From Amycolatopsis azurea DSM 43854 (GTDB lineage: Bacteria; Actinomycetota; Actinomycetes; Mycobacteriales; Pseudonocardiaceae), in contig NZ_MUXN01000027.1 in NCBI RefSeq assembly GCF_001995215.1, positions 62,001 to 126,000 on the forward strand: a stretch of DNA of 64,000 nucleotides, given 5' to 3'. The first letter of the stretch is position 1, and every line of letters starts with the position of its first letter. Both the position numbers and the translations under genes were made by a program. The notes below the pieces were generated by a model that was not told the origin of the DNA, did not search any database, and worked only from the letters and a program-made list of their open reading frames with translations. This document shows positions 8,546 through 17,444 of the stretch, piece after piece.

Positions 8546-8561
8546 GGTGGAATAGACCATT
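8546..8561. promoter_or_regulatory. DasR-like (dre) site upstream of the GH18-like gene
   Basis: The sequence GGTGGAATAGACCATT matches 12 of 16 positions of the Streptomyces dre consensus (AGTGGTCTAGACCACT type). Read on the minus strand its core is TGGTCTATTCCA. Chitinase genes in streptomycetes carry such sites. It lies about 80 bp before the GH18-like start. Confidence 0.5.
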
Positions 8562-8602
8562 CAGCTCACCGCACCGGTCGCTCGGCGAGCGCATTCAGAG
8601 GA

Positions 8603-9139
8603 CTAAAGGCGAGCGCCGCCGCCCTGCTGTTCTTCGAAGATCAGCCAGGTCCGGGTCGACCGCACGCCGTCCAGCGCCTGAAGCCGTTCCAGGACGACGT
8701 CCCGCAACGACGCGTTGTCCGGAGTCCGCACCAGCAGCAGGATGTCGAAATCGCCGCCGACCAGCGACACGTGCTCGACGAACGGGATCTCCCGCAGTTC
8801 GGCCGACATCGTGCGCCACGAGGTCTGCTCGACGGTGATCAGGATGTACGCGCTCGTCCCGAGTCCGGCTCGCCTCGGGTCGATGCGGGCGTGGAAGCCG
8901 GTGATGACGCCTTCGGACATCAGTCTGTCGAGCCTCGCGTAGGCGTTGGTGCGCGAGATGTGCAGTCGTTTCGCCAGCGCGCGGATCGCGAGCCTGCCGT
9001 CGGCGGACAGCTCGGCGAGGATCGCCCGGTCGATGTCGTCGAGGGCAAGGACCGTTCGTCCCGGATCCGTCGCGTGAGCCACGCGACTGTTGGACGTTCG
9101 GCTCTGCTGAACCGATCCTTCGGACAGTTTGTCGCTCAT
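8603..9139 (-). CDS. Lrp/AsnC-family regulator, probable regulator of the bkd operon
   Basis: A 178-residue protein with one Lrp unit. The helix-turn-helix spans about residues 30-80 (LDDIDRAILAELSADGRLAIRALAK, then ISRTNAYARLDRL). The C-terminal RAM effector domain includes GTSAYILITVE and VGGDFDILLLVRTPD. The protein probably senses an amino acid or 2-oxoacid. It is divergent from the branched-chain 2-oxoacid dehydrogenase operon, with 77 bp between starts, the same arrangement as the Lrp-type BkdR with bkd genes in other bacteria. Confidence 0.88.
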   Translation of the reverse strand: MSDKLSEGSVQQSRTSNSRVAHATDPGRTVLALDDIDRAILAELSADGRLAIRALAKRLHISRTNAYARLDRLMSEGVITGFHARIDPRRAGLGTSAYILITVEQTSWRTMSAELREIPFVEHVSLVGGDFDILLLVRTPDNASLRDVVLERLQALDGVRSTRTWLIFEEQQGGGARL

Positions 9140-9216
9140 TTCGCCTGCCTCTTGAACACCAAGACTCCGGAAACCACCATCTCAGCATCATATGTCTGTG
9201 AAAGGTGGTGCTGCGC

Positions 9217-10314
9217 ATGTCGCGGGAGACCCCTGCCGCCGCGTTGCTGCCGTCCGAGGTCCCGGTGCGGTTCCTCGCCGAGGACGGCACTCGCGCCGAC
9301 GAGCACGGCGGCTACGCCGAGCCGCCGTCCGATCGGCTCGTCGAGGCCTACCGGCTGATGGTGCTCGGCCGCCGGTTCGACGCGCAAGCGACCGCGCTGA
9401 CCAAACAGGGACGTCTCGCGGTCTATCCGTCGAGCGCCGGCCAGGAGGCCTGCCAGGTCGCGAGCGCGCTGGCGCTCACCGAGGCCGATTGGCTCTTCCC
9501 CACCTACCGTGACTCGGTCGCGCTCGTCGCCCGCGGGCTCGAACCGGGCGAGATCCTGACGCTGCTCCGCGGCGACGCGCACTGTGGCTACGACCCCGCC
9601 ACGACCCGGGTCGCGCCGCAGTGCACCCCGCTGGCCACCCAGACCCTCCACGCCGCCGGGCTCGCGCACGCGATGCAGCGTCGCGGCGAGGACGCCGTCG
9701 CGTTCGCGCTCATCGGCGACGGCGCGACCAGCGAGGGCGACTTCCACGAGGCGCTCAACTTCGCGGCCGTGTTCAAGGCACCGGTGGTGTTCTTCGTGCA
9801 GAACAACGGGTTCGCGATCTCGGTGCCGTTCGAGAAGCAGAGCGCGGCGCCGGCGCTGGCCTACAAGGGCGTCGGCTACGGCGTCCGCTCGGAGCAGGTC
9901 GACGGCAACGACGCGGTCGCGGTCCTGTCGGTACTGGACGACGCCGTCGCACACGCGCGTGCCGGTCGCGGGCCGGTCCTGGTCGAGGCGCACACCTACC
10001 GCATCGACGCGCACACCAACGCCGACGACGCCACCCGGTACCGCGATCAGGCCGAGGTCGAGAAGTGGCGCGCGGCCGACCCGGTCCGCCGTCTCGAAAC
10101 CTACCTGACCGGCCGGAACCTGTTGTCCGACAACGACATCGAGCGGTTCCGGGCCGAGGCGGAGACGTTCGCGGCCGGGGTGCGCGACACCCTGAACGCC
10201 GACGTGGAGCCGGACCCGATGTCGCTGTTCGAGCACGTGTACGCCGTTCCGACCCGTCAGCTGGCCGCTCAGCGCGCGCTGGTCGCGGCCGAACTGGAAG
10301 CCGTGGAGGGCTGA
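9217..10314 (+). CDS. bkdA: Branched-chain 2-oxoacid dehydrogenase E1, alpha subunit
   Basis: A 365-residue thiamine-diphosphate enzyme subunit that, with the beta subunit, decarboxylates 2-oxo acids from Val, Leu and Ile and passes the acyl group to E2 lipoate. The ThDP motif GDGATSEGDFHEALNFA runs into VQNN, as expected. HTYRIDAHTNADD matches the phosphorylation-loop region of the family. The ATG at 9217 is chosen because AAAGGTGG lies at ribosome-binding distance; a GTG at 9205 sits too close to it. The stop codon overlaps the next ATG by one base (TGATG). The product supplies branched-chain acyl-CoA starters for fatty acids and polyketides. Confidence 0.95.
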   Translation: MSRETPAAALLPSEVPVRFLAEDGTRADEHGGYAEPPSDRLVEAYRLMVLGRRFDAQATALTKQGRLAVYPSSAGQEACQVASALALTEADWLFPTYRDSVALVARGLEPGEILTLLRGDAHCGYDPATTRVAPQCTPLATQTLHAAGLAHAMQRRGEDAVAFALIGDGATSEGDFHEALNFAAVFKAPVVFFVQNNGFAISVPFEKQSAAPALAYKGVGYGVRSEQVDGNDAVAVLSVLDDAVAHARAGRGPVLVEAHTYRIDAHTNADDATRYRDQAEVEKWRAADPVRRLETYLTGRNLLSDNDIERFRAEAETFAAGVRDTLNADVEPDPMSLFEHVYAVPTRQLAAQRALVAAELEAVEG

Positions 10315-11312
10315 TGACCGAGATCTCGATGGCACAGGCGCTCAACGCCGCCTTGCGTGACGCGGTCAAGGACGACGACCGCGTGCTGATCTTCGGCGAG
10401 GACGTCGGCCCGCTCGGCGGCGTGTTCCGGGTGACCGACGGCATCACCGCCGACTTCGGCGAGGAACGCTGTTTCGACACGCCGCTGGCGGAGTCCGGCA
10501 TCGTCGGTTTCGCGGTCGGCATGGCGATGGGCGGGTTCCGTCCGGTCGTCGAAATGCAGTTCGACGCCTTCGCCTACCCCGCGTTCGAGCAGATCACCTC
10601 GCACGTCGCGAAACTGCGGAACCGCACCCGCGGCGCGCTGTCGCTGCCGATGGTCATCCGGATCCCGTACGCGGGCGGGATCGGCGGCGTCGAGCACCAC
10701 TGCGATTCGAGCGAGGCTTACTACACCCACACGCCCGGACTGCGGGTCGTCACGCCCGGCACTCCCCAGGACGCCTACGACCTCCTGCGCGACTCGATCG
10801 ACTCACCGGATCCGGTGATCTTCCTCGAACCCAAATGCCGCTACTGGTCGAAGGAACCCGTGTCCTTCACCCGGGACGGCGCGCCGATGGACCGCGCGGT
10901 CGTGCGCCGCGAGGGCAAGGACGTCACGCTGATCGCGTACGGCCCGATGGTCGCCACCGCGCTGGAAACCGCGGAGGCCGCGAAAGCCGAGGGCTGGGAC
11001 GTCGAGGTGGTCGATCTCCGGTCGCTGAGCCCGTTCGACGACGAGACCGTCACCGCTTCGGTGCGCCGCACCGGTCGCGCCGTCGTCGTGCACGAGGCCG
11101 CCGGGTTCGGCGGCTACGGCGCCGAGGTGGTCGCTCGCGTCACCGAGCAGTGCTTCCACCAGCTGCACGCGCCCGTCCTGCGCGTCACCGGGCTCGACAT
11201 CCCTTATCCCCCGCCGAAACTGGAGCGTCACCAGCTGCCGGACGTCGACCGGATCCTGGACACCGTCGCCCGGCTGCAGTGGAACGACGAACCGGTGGTG
11301 GCCGGTGCCTGA
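10314..11312 (+). CDS. bkdB: Branched-chain 2-oxoacid dehydrogenase E1, beta subunit
   Basis: A 332-residue transketolase-type beta subunit. Visible motifs are IFGEDVGPLGGVFRVTDG, DTPLAESGIVGFAVGMAMGG and EMQFDAFAYPAFEQI, and the C-terminal domain contains VEVVDLRSLSPFDDETV and EAAGFGGYGAEV. It completes the alpha2beta2 E1 with bkdA. It is translationally coupled to bkdA by a one-base overlap and to the E2 gene by an eight-base overlap. Confidence 0.95.
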   Translation: MTEISMAQALNAALRDAVKDDDRVLIFGEDVGPLGGVFRVTDGITADFGEERCFDTPLAESGIVGFAVGMAMGGFRPVVEMQFDAFAYPAFEQITSHVAKLRNRTRGALSLPMVIRIPYAGGIGGVEHHCDSSEAYYTHTPGLRVVTPGTPQDAYDLLRDSIDSPDPVIFLEPKCRYWSKEPVSFTRDGAPMDRAVVRREGKDVTLIAYGPMVATALETAEAAKAEGWDVEVVDLRSLSPFDDETVTASVRRTGRAVVVHEAAGFGGYGAEVVARVTEQCFHQLHAPVLRVTGLDIPYPPPKLERHQLPDVDRILDTVARLQWNDEPVVAGA

Positions 11313-12501
11313 CTTCCTGCTCCCGGATCTCGGCGAAGGCCTGACCGAAGGCACCATCGTCACCTGGCTCGTCGCGGAAGGCGACACCGTCGGCGTGGAC
11401 CAGCCCGTCGTCGAGGTGGAGACCGCGAAGGCCGCGGTCGAGGTGCCGGTGCCGTTCGCCGGCGTCGTCACCCGCCTCCACGGCGAACCCGGCCAGTCGC
11501 TGCCGGTCGGCGCTCCCCTGCTCACCATCGGCCCCGGCTTCGCCGAACCCGGCGTGACCACGGCGAGCGAAGGCAGCGGCAACGTCCTCATCGGCTACGG
11601 CACGACCACCACGACACGGCGCCGCCGGACGCGCACCGTCGTCACCACAGCTCCGGAGAAGCCGTCGAAGGCGCCGGGCGTGATCTCGCCGTTCGTCCGC
11701 AAGATGGCCGCCGACCACAAGATCGACCTGACGAAACTGACCGGCAGCGGCCCGGGCGGCATCATCCGCCGCGCCGACGTCGAAGCGGCGCTCACCGTCC
11801 CCGAGCAGCGCGACGGCGAGACGCGGATTCCGCTGACGGGGGTCCGCAAGGCGGTCGCCGACAAGCTGACGACCTCGCGGCGCCAGATCCCCGAAGCGAC
11901 GGTCTGGGTCGACGTCGACGCGACCGAACTCGTTACCGCGCGCAAGGCGCTGAACGCGTCGGCGCCGGATCGCCCGGTGAGCCTCCTCGGTCTCGTCGCC
12001 CGATTCGCGGTGGCGGGCCTGCGGAAATTCCCCGAGTTGAACTCGCGCGTCGAAGGCGACGAAATCGTCCAGCTGCGGGACATCAACCTCGGTTTCGCGG
12101 CGCAGACCGACCGCGGGCTGGTCGTCCCGGTCGTCCGCGACGCGGGTTCACTGTCCACAAGGGACCTTTCGGCCGCGATCGGCGAGCGGACCGGACAAGC
12201 CAGGGAGGGCAAACTCGGCCCGGCCGGTCTCACCGGCGGAACGTTCACGGTGAACAACTACGGCGTGTTCGGGGTCGACGGCTCCGCCGCGATCATCAAT
12301 CACCCGGAGGCGGCGATCCTCGGCATCGGCCGGATCATCGACCGCGCCTGGGTGGTCGACGGCGCGCTGGTGGCGCGGAAGATCTGCGAGCTGACGCTGG
12401 CGTTCGACCACCGGGTGTGCGACGGCGGGACCGCCGGCGGGTTCCTGCGGTTCGTCGCGGACTGCGTCGAGTCGCCGGTCACCGCGCTCGGAGATCTCTG
12501 A
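11305..12501 (+). CDS. bkdC: Branched-chain 2-oxoacid dehydrogenase E2 (dihydrolipoyl acyltransferase)
   Basis: A 398-residue protein starting at the GTG at 11305, inside the end of bkdB. Domain order: one lipoyl domain (residues 1-75, lipoyl Lys in VETAKAAVEV), a Thr/Arg-rich linker near residues 95-115, a peripheral-subunit-binding domain (SPFVRKMAADHKIDL to GGIIRRADVEAAL), then the acyltransferase domain with FGVDGSAAIINHPEAAILG and FDHRVCDGG containing the catalytic His. No E3 dihydrolipoyl dehydrogenase is next to it, so E3 must be encoded elsewhere. Confidence 0.95.
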   Translation: MPDFLLPDLGEGLTEGTIVTWLVAEGDTVGVDQPVVEVETAKAAVEVPVPFAGVVTRLHGEPGQSLPVGAPLLTIGPGFAEPGVTTASEGSGNVLIGYGTTTTTRRRRTRTVVTTAPEKPSKAPGVISPFVRKMAADHKIDLTKLTGSGPGGIIRRADVEAALTVPEQRDGETRIPLTGVRKAVADKLTTSRRQIPEATVWVDVDATELVTARKALNASAPDRPVSLLGLVARFAVAGLRKFPELNSRVEGDEIVQLRDINLGFAAQTDRGLVVPVVRDAGSLSTRDLSAAIGERTGQAREGKLGPAGLTGGTFTVNNYGVFGVDGSAAIINHPEAAILGIGRIIDRAWVVDGALVARKICELTLAFDHRVCDGGTAGGFLRFVADCVESPVTALGDL

Positions 12502-12581
12502 GCAGTCGCACAACCACCGGTTGTGACCCGCCAACGACCCGTTGTTCGACAGCCGCGTCCCGGCTTGCTTTGATCTCGCGG

Positions 12582-13970
12582 GTGAGTGGGAGATCGCTGG
12601 GTCGACGATTCGGCTGGCTTTGGGCGGCATACGCGGCGAGCGCGTTCGGTACGAGGTTCGCGTTCGACGCGTTCAGCCTGATCGCCATCGTGGCGCTGGG
12701 CGCGGGCACCACCGAGGTCTCGCTGCTGGCGGCCGCCGGTCTCGTGGTGGGCGCGGTGGTCGCGCTGCCGCTCGGCCCCTGGGTCGAGTTCCGTCGCAAG
12801 CGGCCGGTGATGATCGCGATGGACCTGGTCCGCTGCGGTGCGCTGCTGACCGTTCCGGTGGCGTACGCGCTGGGGTTGCTCGGTTTCTGGCAGCTTCTCG
12901 CGGTGTCGGTCGTCGTCGCGGCGGCCGACATCACGTTCCTGGCCGCCAGCGGGGCGTTCCTGAAAACGCTGCTGCCCCGCGAGGACCTGCTCGTCGCGAA
13001 CGCCCGGTTCGAATCGACGACCTGGACGGCGACGGTGCTGGGCCCGCCGCTCGGCGGTTTCGCCGTCGGCCTCTTCGGGCCGGTGATCACGATCGCGGCC
13101 GACGCGGTCAGCTACCTGCTGTCGGCGGCCGGGATCCGCGCCGTCGGCGGTGCGGAGCCGCCGCCCGCGAAGCCGGACGGCCCTCGGTTGACCGGCCGCG
13201 ACCTGCGGGAAGGCTGGCGGTTCATCCTCACCCATCCGGTGTTGCGACCGCTGTTCGCCAACACGATCGTGGTCAACGGCCTGATCATGGCGACCGCGCC
13301 GCTGATGGCCGTGCTGATGCTCGGACAGCTCGGCTTCGCTCCGTGGGAGTACGCGGTGGCCTTCGCCGTGCCTTGTCTCGGCGGGCTGATCGGATCGAGG
13401 ATCTCCCGGAACGTGGTCGCCCGGTACGGCCGGGACCGGGTCCTCTTCGTCACCGGATGGCTGCGCATCTGCTGGCCCGTCGGGCTGGTCTTCATCCAAC
13501 CGGGTGTCCCGGGGCTGGTCCTGGTCATCGTCGTCGAATTCGCGCTGATCACCTGCATCGGCGTGTTCAACCCGGTGCTCGCCACCAGCAGGCTCGAACT
13601 GGTGCCCCTCGACCGCGCCGCGCGCACGCTGTCGGCCTGGTCGATCGCCGGCAAGCTCACCACCGCGGCCCTGACCGCGCTGTGGGGTCTGCTCGCCGCG
13701 TTCACCGGCCCGCGCGCCGCCGTCGGCGTCGCCGGGGTGCTCATGCTCGCGACGCCGCTCCTGCTCCCCCGAAAGCGTCGGACCCTTGTGCCAGGATCGC
13801 CGTATGTCGATCAAGAGAGTGGTCACGGACCTCGAAACCCGGACGCTGGCACAGACGAAGGCCTTCTACGTACAGGTTCTCGGCTTCCAGGTGGTGATGG
13901 ACCACGGCTGGATCGTGACGCTGGCGGATCCGGACCGGCCGGAGGTCCAGCTGAGCCTCATGACCCATGA
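12582..13970 (+). CDS. MFS transporter with a C-terminal tail overlapping the next gene
   Basis: The GTG at 12582 starts a protein of 462 residues with about 10-12 hydrophobic segments and the MFS-type loop PLGPWVEFRRKRPVMI between helices 2 and 3. It resembles actinobacterial MFS efflux proteins of the MacB/enterobactin-exporter type; no substrate is indicated. The membrane part ends near RKRRTLVPGS. The frame then runs a further 55 or so polar residues, overlapping the VOC gene by 167 bases. Either the tail is real or a stop has been lost. Confidence 0.8.
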   Translation: MSGRSLGRRFGWLWAAYAASAFGTRFAFDAFSLIAIVALGAGTTEVSLLAAAGLVVGAVVALPLGPWVEFRRKRPVMIAMDLVRCGALLTVPVAYALGLLGFWQLLAVSVVVAAADITFLAASGAFLKTLLPREDLLVANARFESTTWTATVLGPPLGGFAVGLFGPVITIAADAVSYLLSAAGIRAVGGAEPPPAKPDGPRLTGRDLREGWRFILTHPVLRPLFANTIVVNGLIMATAPLMAVLMLGQLGFAPWEYAVAFAVPCLGGLIGSRISRNVVARYGRDRVLFVTGWLRICWPVGLVFIQPGVPGLVLVIVVEFALITCIGVFNPVLATSRLELVPLDRAARTLSAWSIAGKLTTAALTALWGLLAAFTGPRAAVGVAGVLMLATPLLLPRKRRTLVPGSPYVDQESGHGPRNPDAGTDEGLLRTGSRLPGGDGPRLDRDAGGSGPAGGPAEPHDP

Positions 13971-14151
13971 CGAAACCGCGCCCGTCGTGCCGGTCGCCTC
14001 GATCGAGGTCGACGACGTCGACGCGGCGTATGCGTCGGCCAAGGCCGCCGGGGCGGAGATCGTGCACGAATTGACCGACGAGGAGTGGGGCGTCCGCCGG
14101 TTCTTCGTCCGCGATCCCAGCGGCCATGTGGTCAACGTGCTCTCCCACTGA
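13804..14151 (+). CDS. VOC-family (glyoxalase-fold) protein
   Basis: A 115-residue vicinal oxygen chelate protein with paired beta-alpha-beta-beta-beta units: KAFYVQVLGFQVV in the first half, and IEVDDVDAAYASAKAAGAEIV, then RRFFVRDPSGHVVNVL in the second. Members include glyoxalases, dioxygenases and bleomycin or fosfomycin resistance proteins; the exact role is not visible. The ATG at 13804 has AGGAT upstream. The start lies inside the frame of the preceding MFS gene, so translation may be coupled. Confidence 0.85.
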   Translation: MSIKRVVTDLETRTLAQTKAFYVQVLGFQVVMDHGWIVTLADPDRPEVQLSLMTHDETAPVVPVASIEVDDVDAAYASAKAAGAEIVHELTDEEWGVRRFFVRDPSGHVVNVLSH

Positions 14152-14253
14152 CGCCGTTCGGCCGAACCCGTTGGGCCCGACGGCGGGTTTCATCAAAATT
14201 TCATGACGCATCCCTAACGTTCGGACACGCACCGTAGTCGAGCGGAAGGGACG

Positions 14254-15036
14254 ATGAATGTGAAGAAATTCAGGGGGGTCCTGGCGGCGGCCGCACTGGC
14301 CGGCGGGCTGATCGGCGCCATCGCGCCGTCGGCCCAGGCCGAGACGGCCGACCAGGCGCACTACTACATCCTCATCGGCGGCACCTGCGACGGAGCCGCG
14401 ACCGTCTACAACGACGCCTGGTTGCGGGGCGGGATCAAGAAGGTGGTCCACTACCCGGCAGGGGCCGCCGGAGCACCCAACTGCGACCAGACACCGATGG
14501 ACCAGAGCGTCGCGCGCGGGCACGAGGAAGCCCGTCGTGTCGTCCAAAGCTCCTTCGACGAGAACCCTGGCGCGGAATTCACCGTCGTCGGGTACTCGCA
14601 GGGCGCGCTGGTCGCGAACAAGGTGCTGAACGACATCGCCGACGGGAACCTGGCCGTCGACAAGTCGCGGTTCAGCGCGAAGATCTTCGCCGACCCGATG
14701 CAGCCCGTCGGCCCGCCCGGACGCGGGATCAGCGCGGTGCTCCCGGCAGGCACCGGGGCCCCGTCGCCGTTCGGCGGCTACGTCTCGTTCGGGCCGGGCC
14801 GCAGCGATTTCGGCGGTATCCCGTTCATCCGCTACTGCATCGAGACGGACGGCGTCTGCCACTTCGACACTCTCGAGGCGCCAGGCGGGTACTTCGCCCA
14901 GCACCTTTGCTACCAGTGGGCCCGGCCCACCGATCACCGCTCGATCATGGAGGACACGATCGCGGACGGCGTGTACACCAACGGTTCGCACGCGCTGCCG
15001 CGGCAGAACTGCCGTCCGCCGCACCCCGTGCCCTGA
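14254..15036 (+). CDS. Secreted cutinase/PE-PPE-domain-like serine esterase
   Basis: A 260-residue protein with a Sec signal peptide (VKKFRGVLAAAALAGGLIG to AQAET). The mature hydrolase has the elbow VVGYSQGALVANKV with Ser as nucleophile, as in cutinases and the mycobacterial PE-PPE hydrolase domain. A Cys pair near CIETDGVC may be disulfide-bonded, and the following DTLEAPGGYFAQH region supplies likely acid and His residues. GGAAGGGACG precedes the ATG. A long hairpin follows the gene. The substrate is probably an extracellular ester. Confidence 0.75.
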   Translation: MNVKKFRGVLAAAALAGGLIGAIAPSAQAETADQAHYYILIGGTCDGAATVYNDAWLRGGIKKVVHYPAGAAGAPNCDQTPMDQSVARGHEEARRVVQSSFDENPGAEFTVVGYSQGALVANKVLNDIADGNLAVDKSRFSAKIFADPMQPVGPPGRGISAVLPAGTGAPSPFGGYVSFGPGRSDFGGIPFIRYCIETDGVCHFDTLEAPGGYFAQHLCYQWARPTDHRSIMEDTIADGVYTNGSHALPRQNCRPPHPVP

Positions 15037-15092
15037 CCGGGTGAAGACCACGGTCGCCCGGCGCCCGATCGCCGGATTACCGCGGAGGGAGC

Positions 15093-15127
15093 GCCGGCCC
15101 GCCCACGAGTGTCGTGAGCGGGCCGGC
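15093..15127. terminator. Bidirectional hairpin terminator between convergent genes
   Basis: GCCGGCCCGC pairs with GCGGGCCGGC, and the inner CACGA pairs with TCGTG around a three-base loop, giving a stem of about 16 bp. It lies between the cutinase-like gene and the convergent EF-G paralogue. There is no U-tract, which is common for actinobacterial terminators. Confidence 0.7.
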
Positions 15128-15133
15128 GTCCGG

Positions 15134-17185
15134 CTACCGGACCGGTTGCCCCTCGGGTGCCGGGGCGTGGCCGGTCGGCCGGGCGGTGAACGTGCCCCGG
15201 CCCTGGGTCCGGCTGCGCAACCGCGTCGCGTAGCCGAACAGTTCGGCCAGCGGCACGGTCGCGGTGACCACGGTCGTTCCCGCGCGCACCACCGACCCCA
15301 GCACCCGGCCACGCCGGGCGGCGAGGTCTCCGAGCGCAACGCCGACGGCGCTTTCGGGCACGGTGACGGTCACTTCGGCGATCGGCTCCAGCAGCGTCAT
15401 CGCCCCCGCCGCCAGAGCCGCCCGGAGCGCGAACCGGCCTGCCGCCCGGAACGCCATCTCCGAAGAGTCCTTCGAGTGGGTCGCCCCGTCGGTCAAGGTG
15501 ACCCGCACACCGGTCACCGGATGCCCGCCGAGAGGGCCTTCCGCCAGCGCGTCACGGCAACCCGCTTCGACCGCGCGGACGTATTCCCGCGGCACGCGGC
15601 CACCGACCACAGTGGACTGGAACTCGAACTCTCCTTCCGCCGACGGTTCCGTGTCGATCACGACGTGGGCGAACTGCCCGGCGCCGCCGTCCTGTTTGAC
15701 GTGCCGGTAGACGAAACCGGACACGCCGCGGGCGACCGTCTCGCGATAGGCGACCCGGGGCCGTCCGACACCGACGTCCAGCCCGTGGTCGCGCCGGATC
15801 TTCTCCACCGCCACCTCCAGATGCAGTTCGCCCATCCCCGACAGCAGGGTCTGACCGGTCTCGCGATCGGTCCGGATGACCAGTGACGGGTCCTCCTCGA
15901 CCAGTCGCGCCAGCGCGGCCATCAGCCGTTCCGTGTCGGTTCCCGTCCGTGCCTCGACGGCGACCGACACGACCGGATCGGCCACGACCGGCGGTTCGAG
16001 CAGGAGCGGCGCCGACGGCGTGCACAGCGTCGCGCCCGCCCGGGCCGACTTCAGCCCGACCACCGCGACGATGTCGCCCGCGACGGCGCTGTCCACCCTG
16101 GTGTGCCGGTCCGCCTGGACCCGCAGGATGCGGCCGACGCGCTCGACACGACCGGCGCCCACGTCCATCACCGCCTCCGAAGTCCGGATCGTGCCCGAAT
16201 ACACCCGCAGGTACGTCAACCGCCCGGTGGCGGTCGAGGTCACCTTGAAGACCAAGGCCGCGAACGGCGCCGACGGATCGGCGGGGCGTTCCTGGAACGT
16301 GCCGTCGTACTCACCCCGGACCGGCGGAACATCCGATGGCGCGGGTAGATACGCCACCGCCGCTTCCAGCAGTGGCTCCACGCCGCGGTTGCGGTAGGCC
16401 GAACCGCACAGCACCACGACGCCGTCACCGGTCCGAGTGAGCTCGCGCAGCGCCGCGACCAGCGTCTCCGCCGAGACCGCCGACGAATCGCAGAACTCCT
16501 CCAGCGCGGCCGGATGGACTTCCGCCACGGCCTCGTCGAGCAGCCGCCGTCGCCGGTTCGCTTCGTCCACAAGGGACTCCGGAACGGGCCCTTCCTCGGC
16601 CGTCTCGGCACCGTCGGCCCAGACGAGTGACCGCATCCGGACCAGGTCGACCACGCCGGTGAAGCCGTCTTCCGCCCCGATCGGCAGCTGGACCACCAGC
16701 GGACGCGCATGCAGCCGGTCCCGGATGGACGCCACGGCCGCGTCCAGGTCGGCACCCGCGCGGTCGAGCTTGTTGACGAACGCGATCCGCGGCACGCCGT
16801 GCCGGTCGGCCTGGCGCCACACCGATTCGCTCTGCGGTTCGACCCCGGCGACACCGTCGAACACCGCGATCGCGCCGTCGAGGACCCGGAGCGACCGTTC
16901 GACCTCGTCGGAGAAGTCGACGTGGCCGGGAGTGTCGATCAGGTTGACGAGATGGCCGTCCCACGAACAGCTGACGGCGGCGGCGAAGATGGTGATGCCA
17001 CGGTCTCGCTCCTGGGAATCGAAGTCGGTCACGGTCGTGCCGTCGTGGACCTCACCCTTCTTGTAGGTGGTGCCGGTGACGTACAGGATCCGTTCGGTGA
17101 GGGTGGTCTTGCCCGCGTCGACATGGGCGAGAATGCCCAGATTGCGGACGGCGGACAGGGGGACGCGGTGCGGGTCGGTGCGCAT
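15134..17185 (-). CDS. Elongation factor G paralogue (translational GTPase)
   Basis: A 683-residue five-domain EF-G-type GTPase. The G1 loop is AHVDAGKTT at residues 20-28, G3 is DTPGHVDF, and G4 is NKLD. Domains II to V follow, with SGMGELHLEV and the domain IV region HVKQDGGAGQFAHV. It is slightly shorter than housekeeping EF-G and is not beside rpsL, rpsG and tuf, so it is an accessory copy. Such paralogues act in translocation, ribosome recycling or antibiotic protection. The ATG at 17185 has AAAGG upstream; the longer frame lacks support. A leader ORF with its own ribosome binding site precedes it. Confidence 0.88.
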   Translation of the reverse strand: MRTDPHRVPLSAVRNLGILAHVDAGKTTLTERILYVTGTTYKKGEVHDGTTVTDFDSQERDRGITIFAAAVSCSWDGHLVNLIDTPGHVDFSDEVERSLRVLDGAIAVFDGVAGVEPQSESVWRQADRHGVPRIAFVNKLDRAGADLDAAVASIRDRLHARPLVVQLPIGAEDGFTGVVDLVRMRSLVWADGAETAEEGPVPESLVDEANRRRRLLDEAVAEVHPAALEEFCDSSAVSAETLVAALRELTRTGDGVVVLCGSAYRNRGVEPLLEAAVAYLPAPSDVPPVRGEYDGTFQERPADPSAPFAALVFKVTSTATGRLTYLRVYSGTIRTSEAVMDVGAGRVERVGRILRVQADRHTRVDSAVAGDIVAVVGLKSARAGATLCTPSAPLLLEPPVVADPVVSVAVEARTGTDTERLMAALARLVEEDPSLVIRTDRETGQTLLSGMGELHLEVAVEKIRRDHGLDVGVGRPRVAYRETVARGVSGFVYRHVKQDGGAGQFAHVVIDTEPSAEGEFEFQSTVVGGRVPREYVRAVEAGCRDALAEGPLGGHPVTGVRVTLTDGATHSKDSSEMAFRAAGRFALRAALAAGAMTLLEPIAEVTVTVPESAVGVALGDLAARRGRVLGSVVRAGTTVVTATVPLAELFGYATRLRSRTQGRGTFTARPTGHAPAPEGQPVR

Positions 17186-17258
17186 GGCGCGGGCCTTTCG
17201 AGGTGTACTCCGGAAACTCCGACGGCGCGATTCCGACGAACGCGAGCAAGCGCGCTCA

Positions 17259-17275
17259 CCGTTGCGGCGCAACGG
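17259..17275 (-). promoter_or_regulatory. Hairpin between the leader ORF and the EF-G paralogue
   Basis: CCGTTGC pairs with GCAACGG around a three-base loop. In the transcript it lies 30 bases after the leader ORF stop and 73 bases before the EF-G paralogue start. It could be part of a terminator/antiterminator switch; no poly-U tract follows. Confidence 0.4.
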
Positions 17276-17304
17276 AAAGAGGGCGCAAGAAGGTCAGGCG
17301 TTCG

Positions 17305-17409
17305 TCAGGCGTGCCGGTGCGTGCCGCGCGGCAGGCACCGGGAGCGCGGAGACACCAGGATCACCTCGTAGCGGGCCGAGGGGACGACGACGGCGTGGTG
17401 ATGACGCAC
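17305..17409 (-). CDS. Leader ORF (34 residues) upstream of the EF-G paralogue
   Basis: A GTG at 17409 follows GAGGAAGG at eight-base spacing, a better ribosome binding site than that of the main gene. The peptide begins VRHHHAVVVPSARYEVILV, continues with SPRSRCLPRGTHRHA and ends in TGA. It is rich in Arg and His. GC-rich complementary segments overlap its end, and a 7-bp hairpin lies 30 bases downstream. The arrangement resembles attenuation leaders before ribosome-protection or translation-factor genes. Expression and stalling are inference. Confidence 0.5.
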   Translation of the reverse strand: MRHHHAVVVPSARYEVILVSPRSRCLPRGTHRHA

Positions 17410-17444
17410 TGTCCTGTCCTTCCTCGCCGGGATGATCCGTGGCG

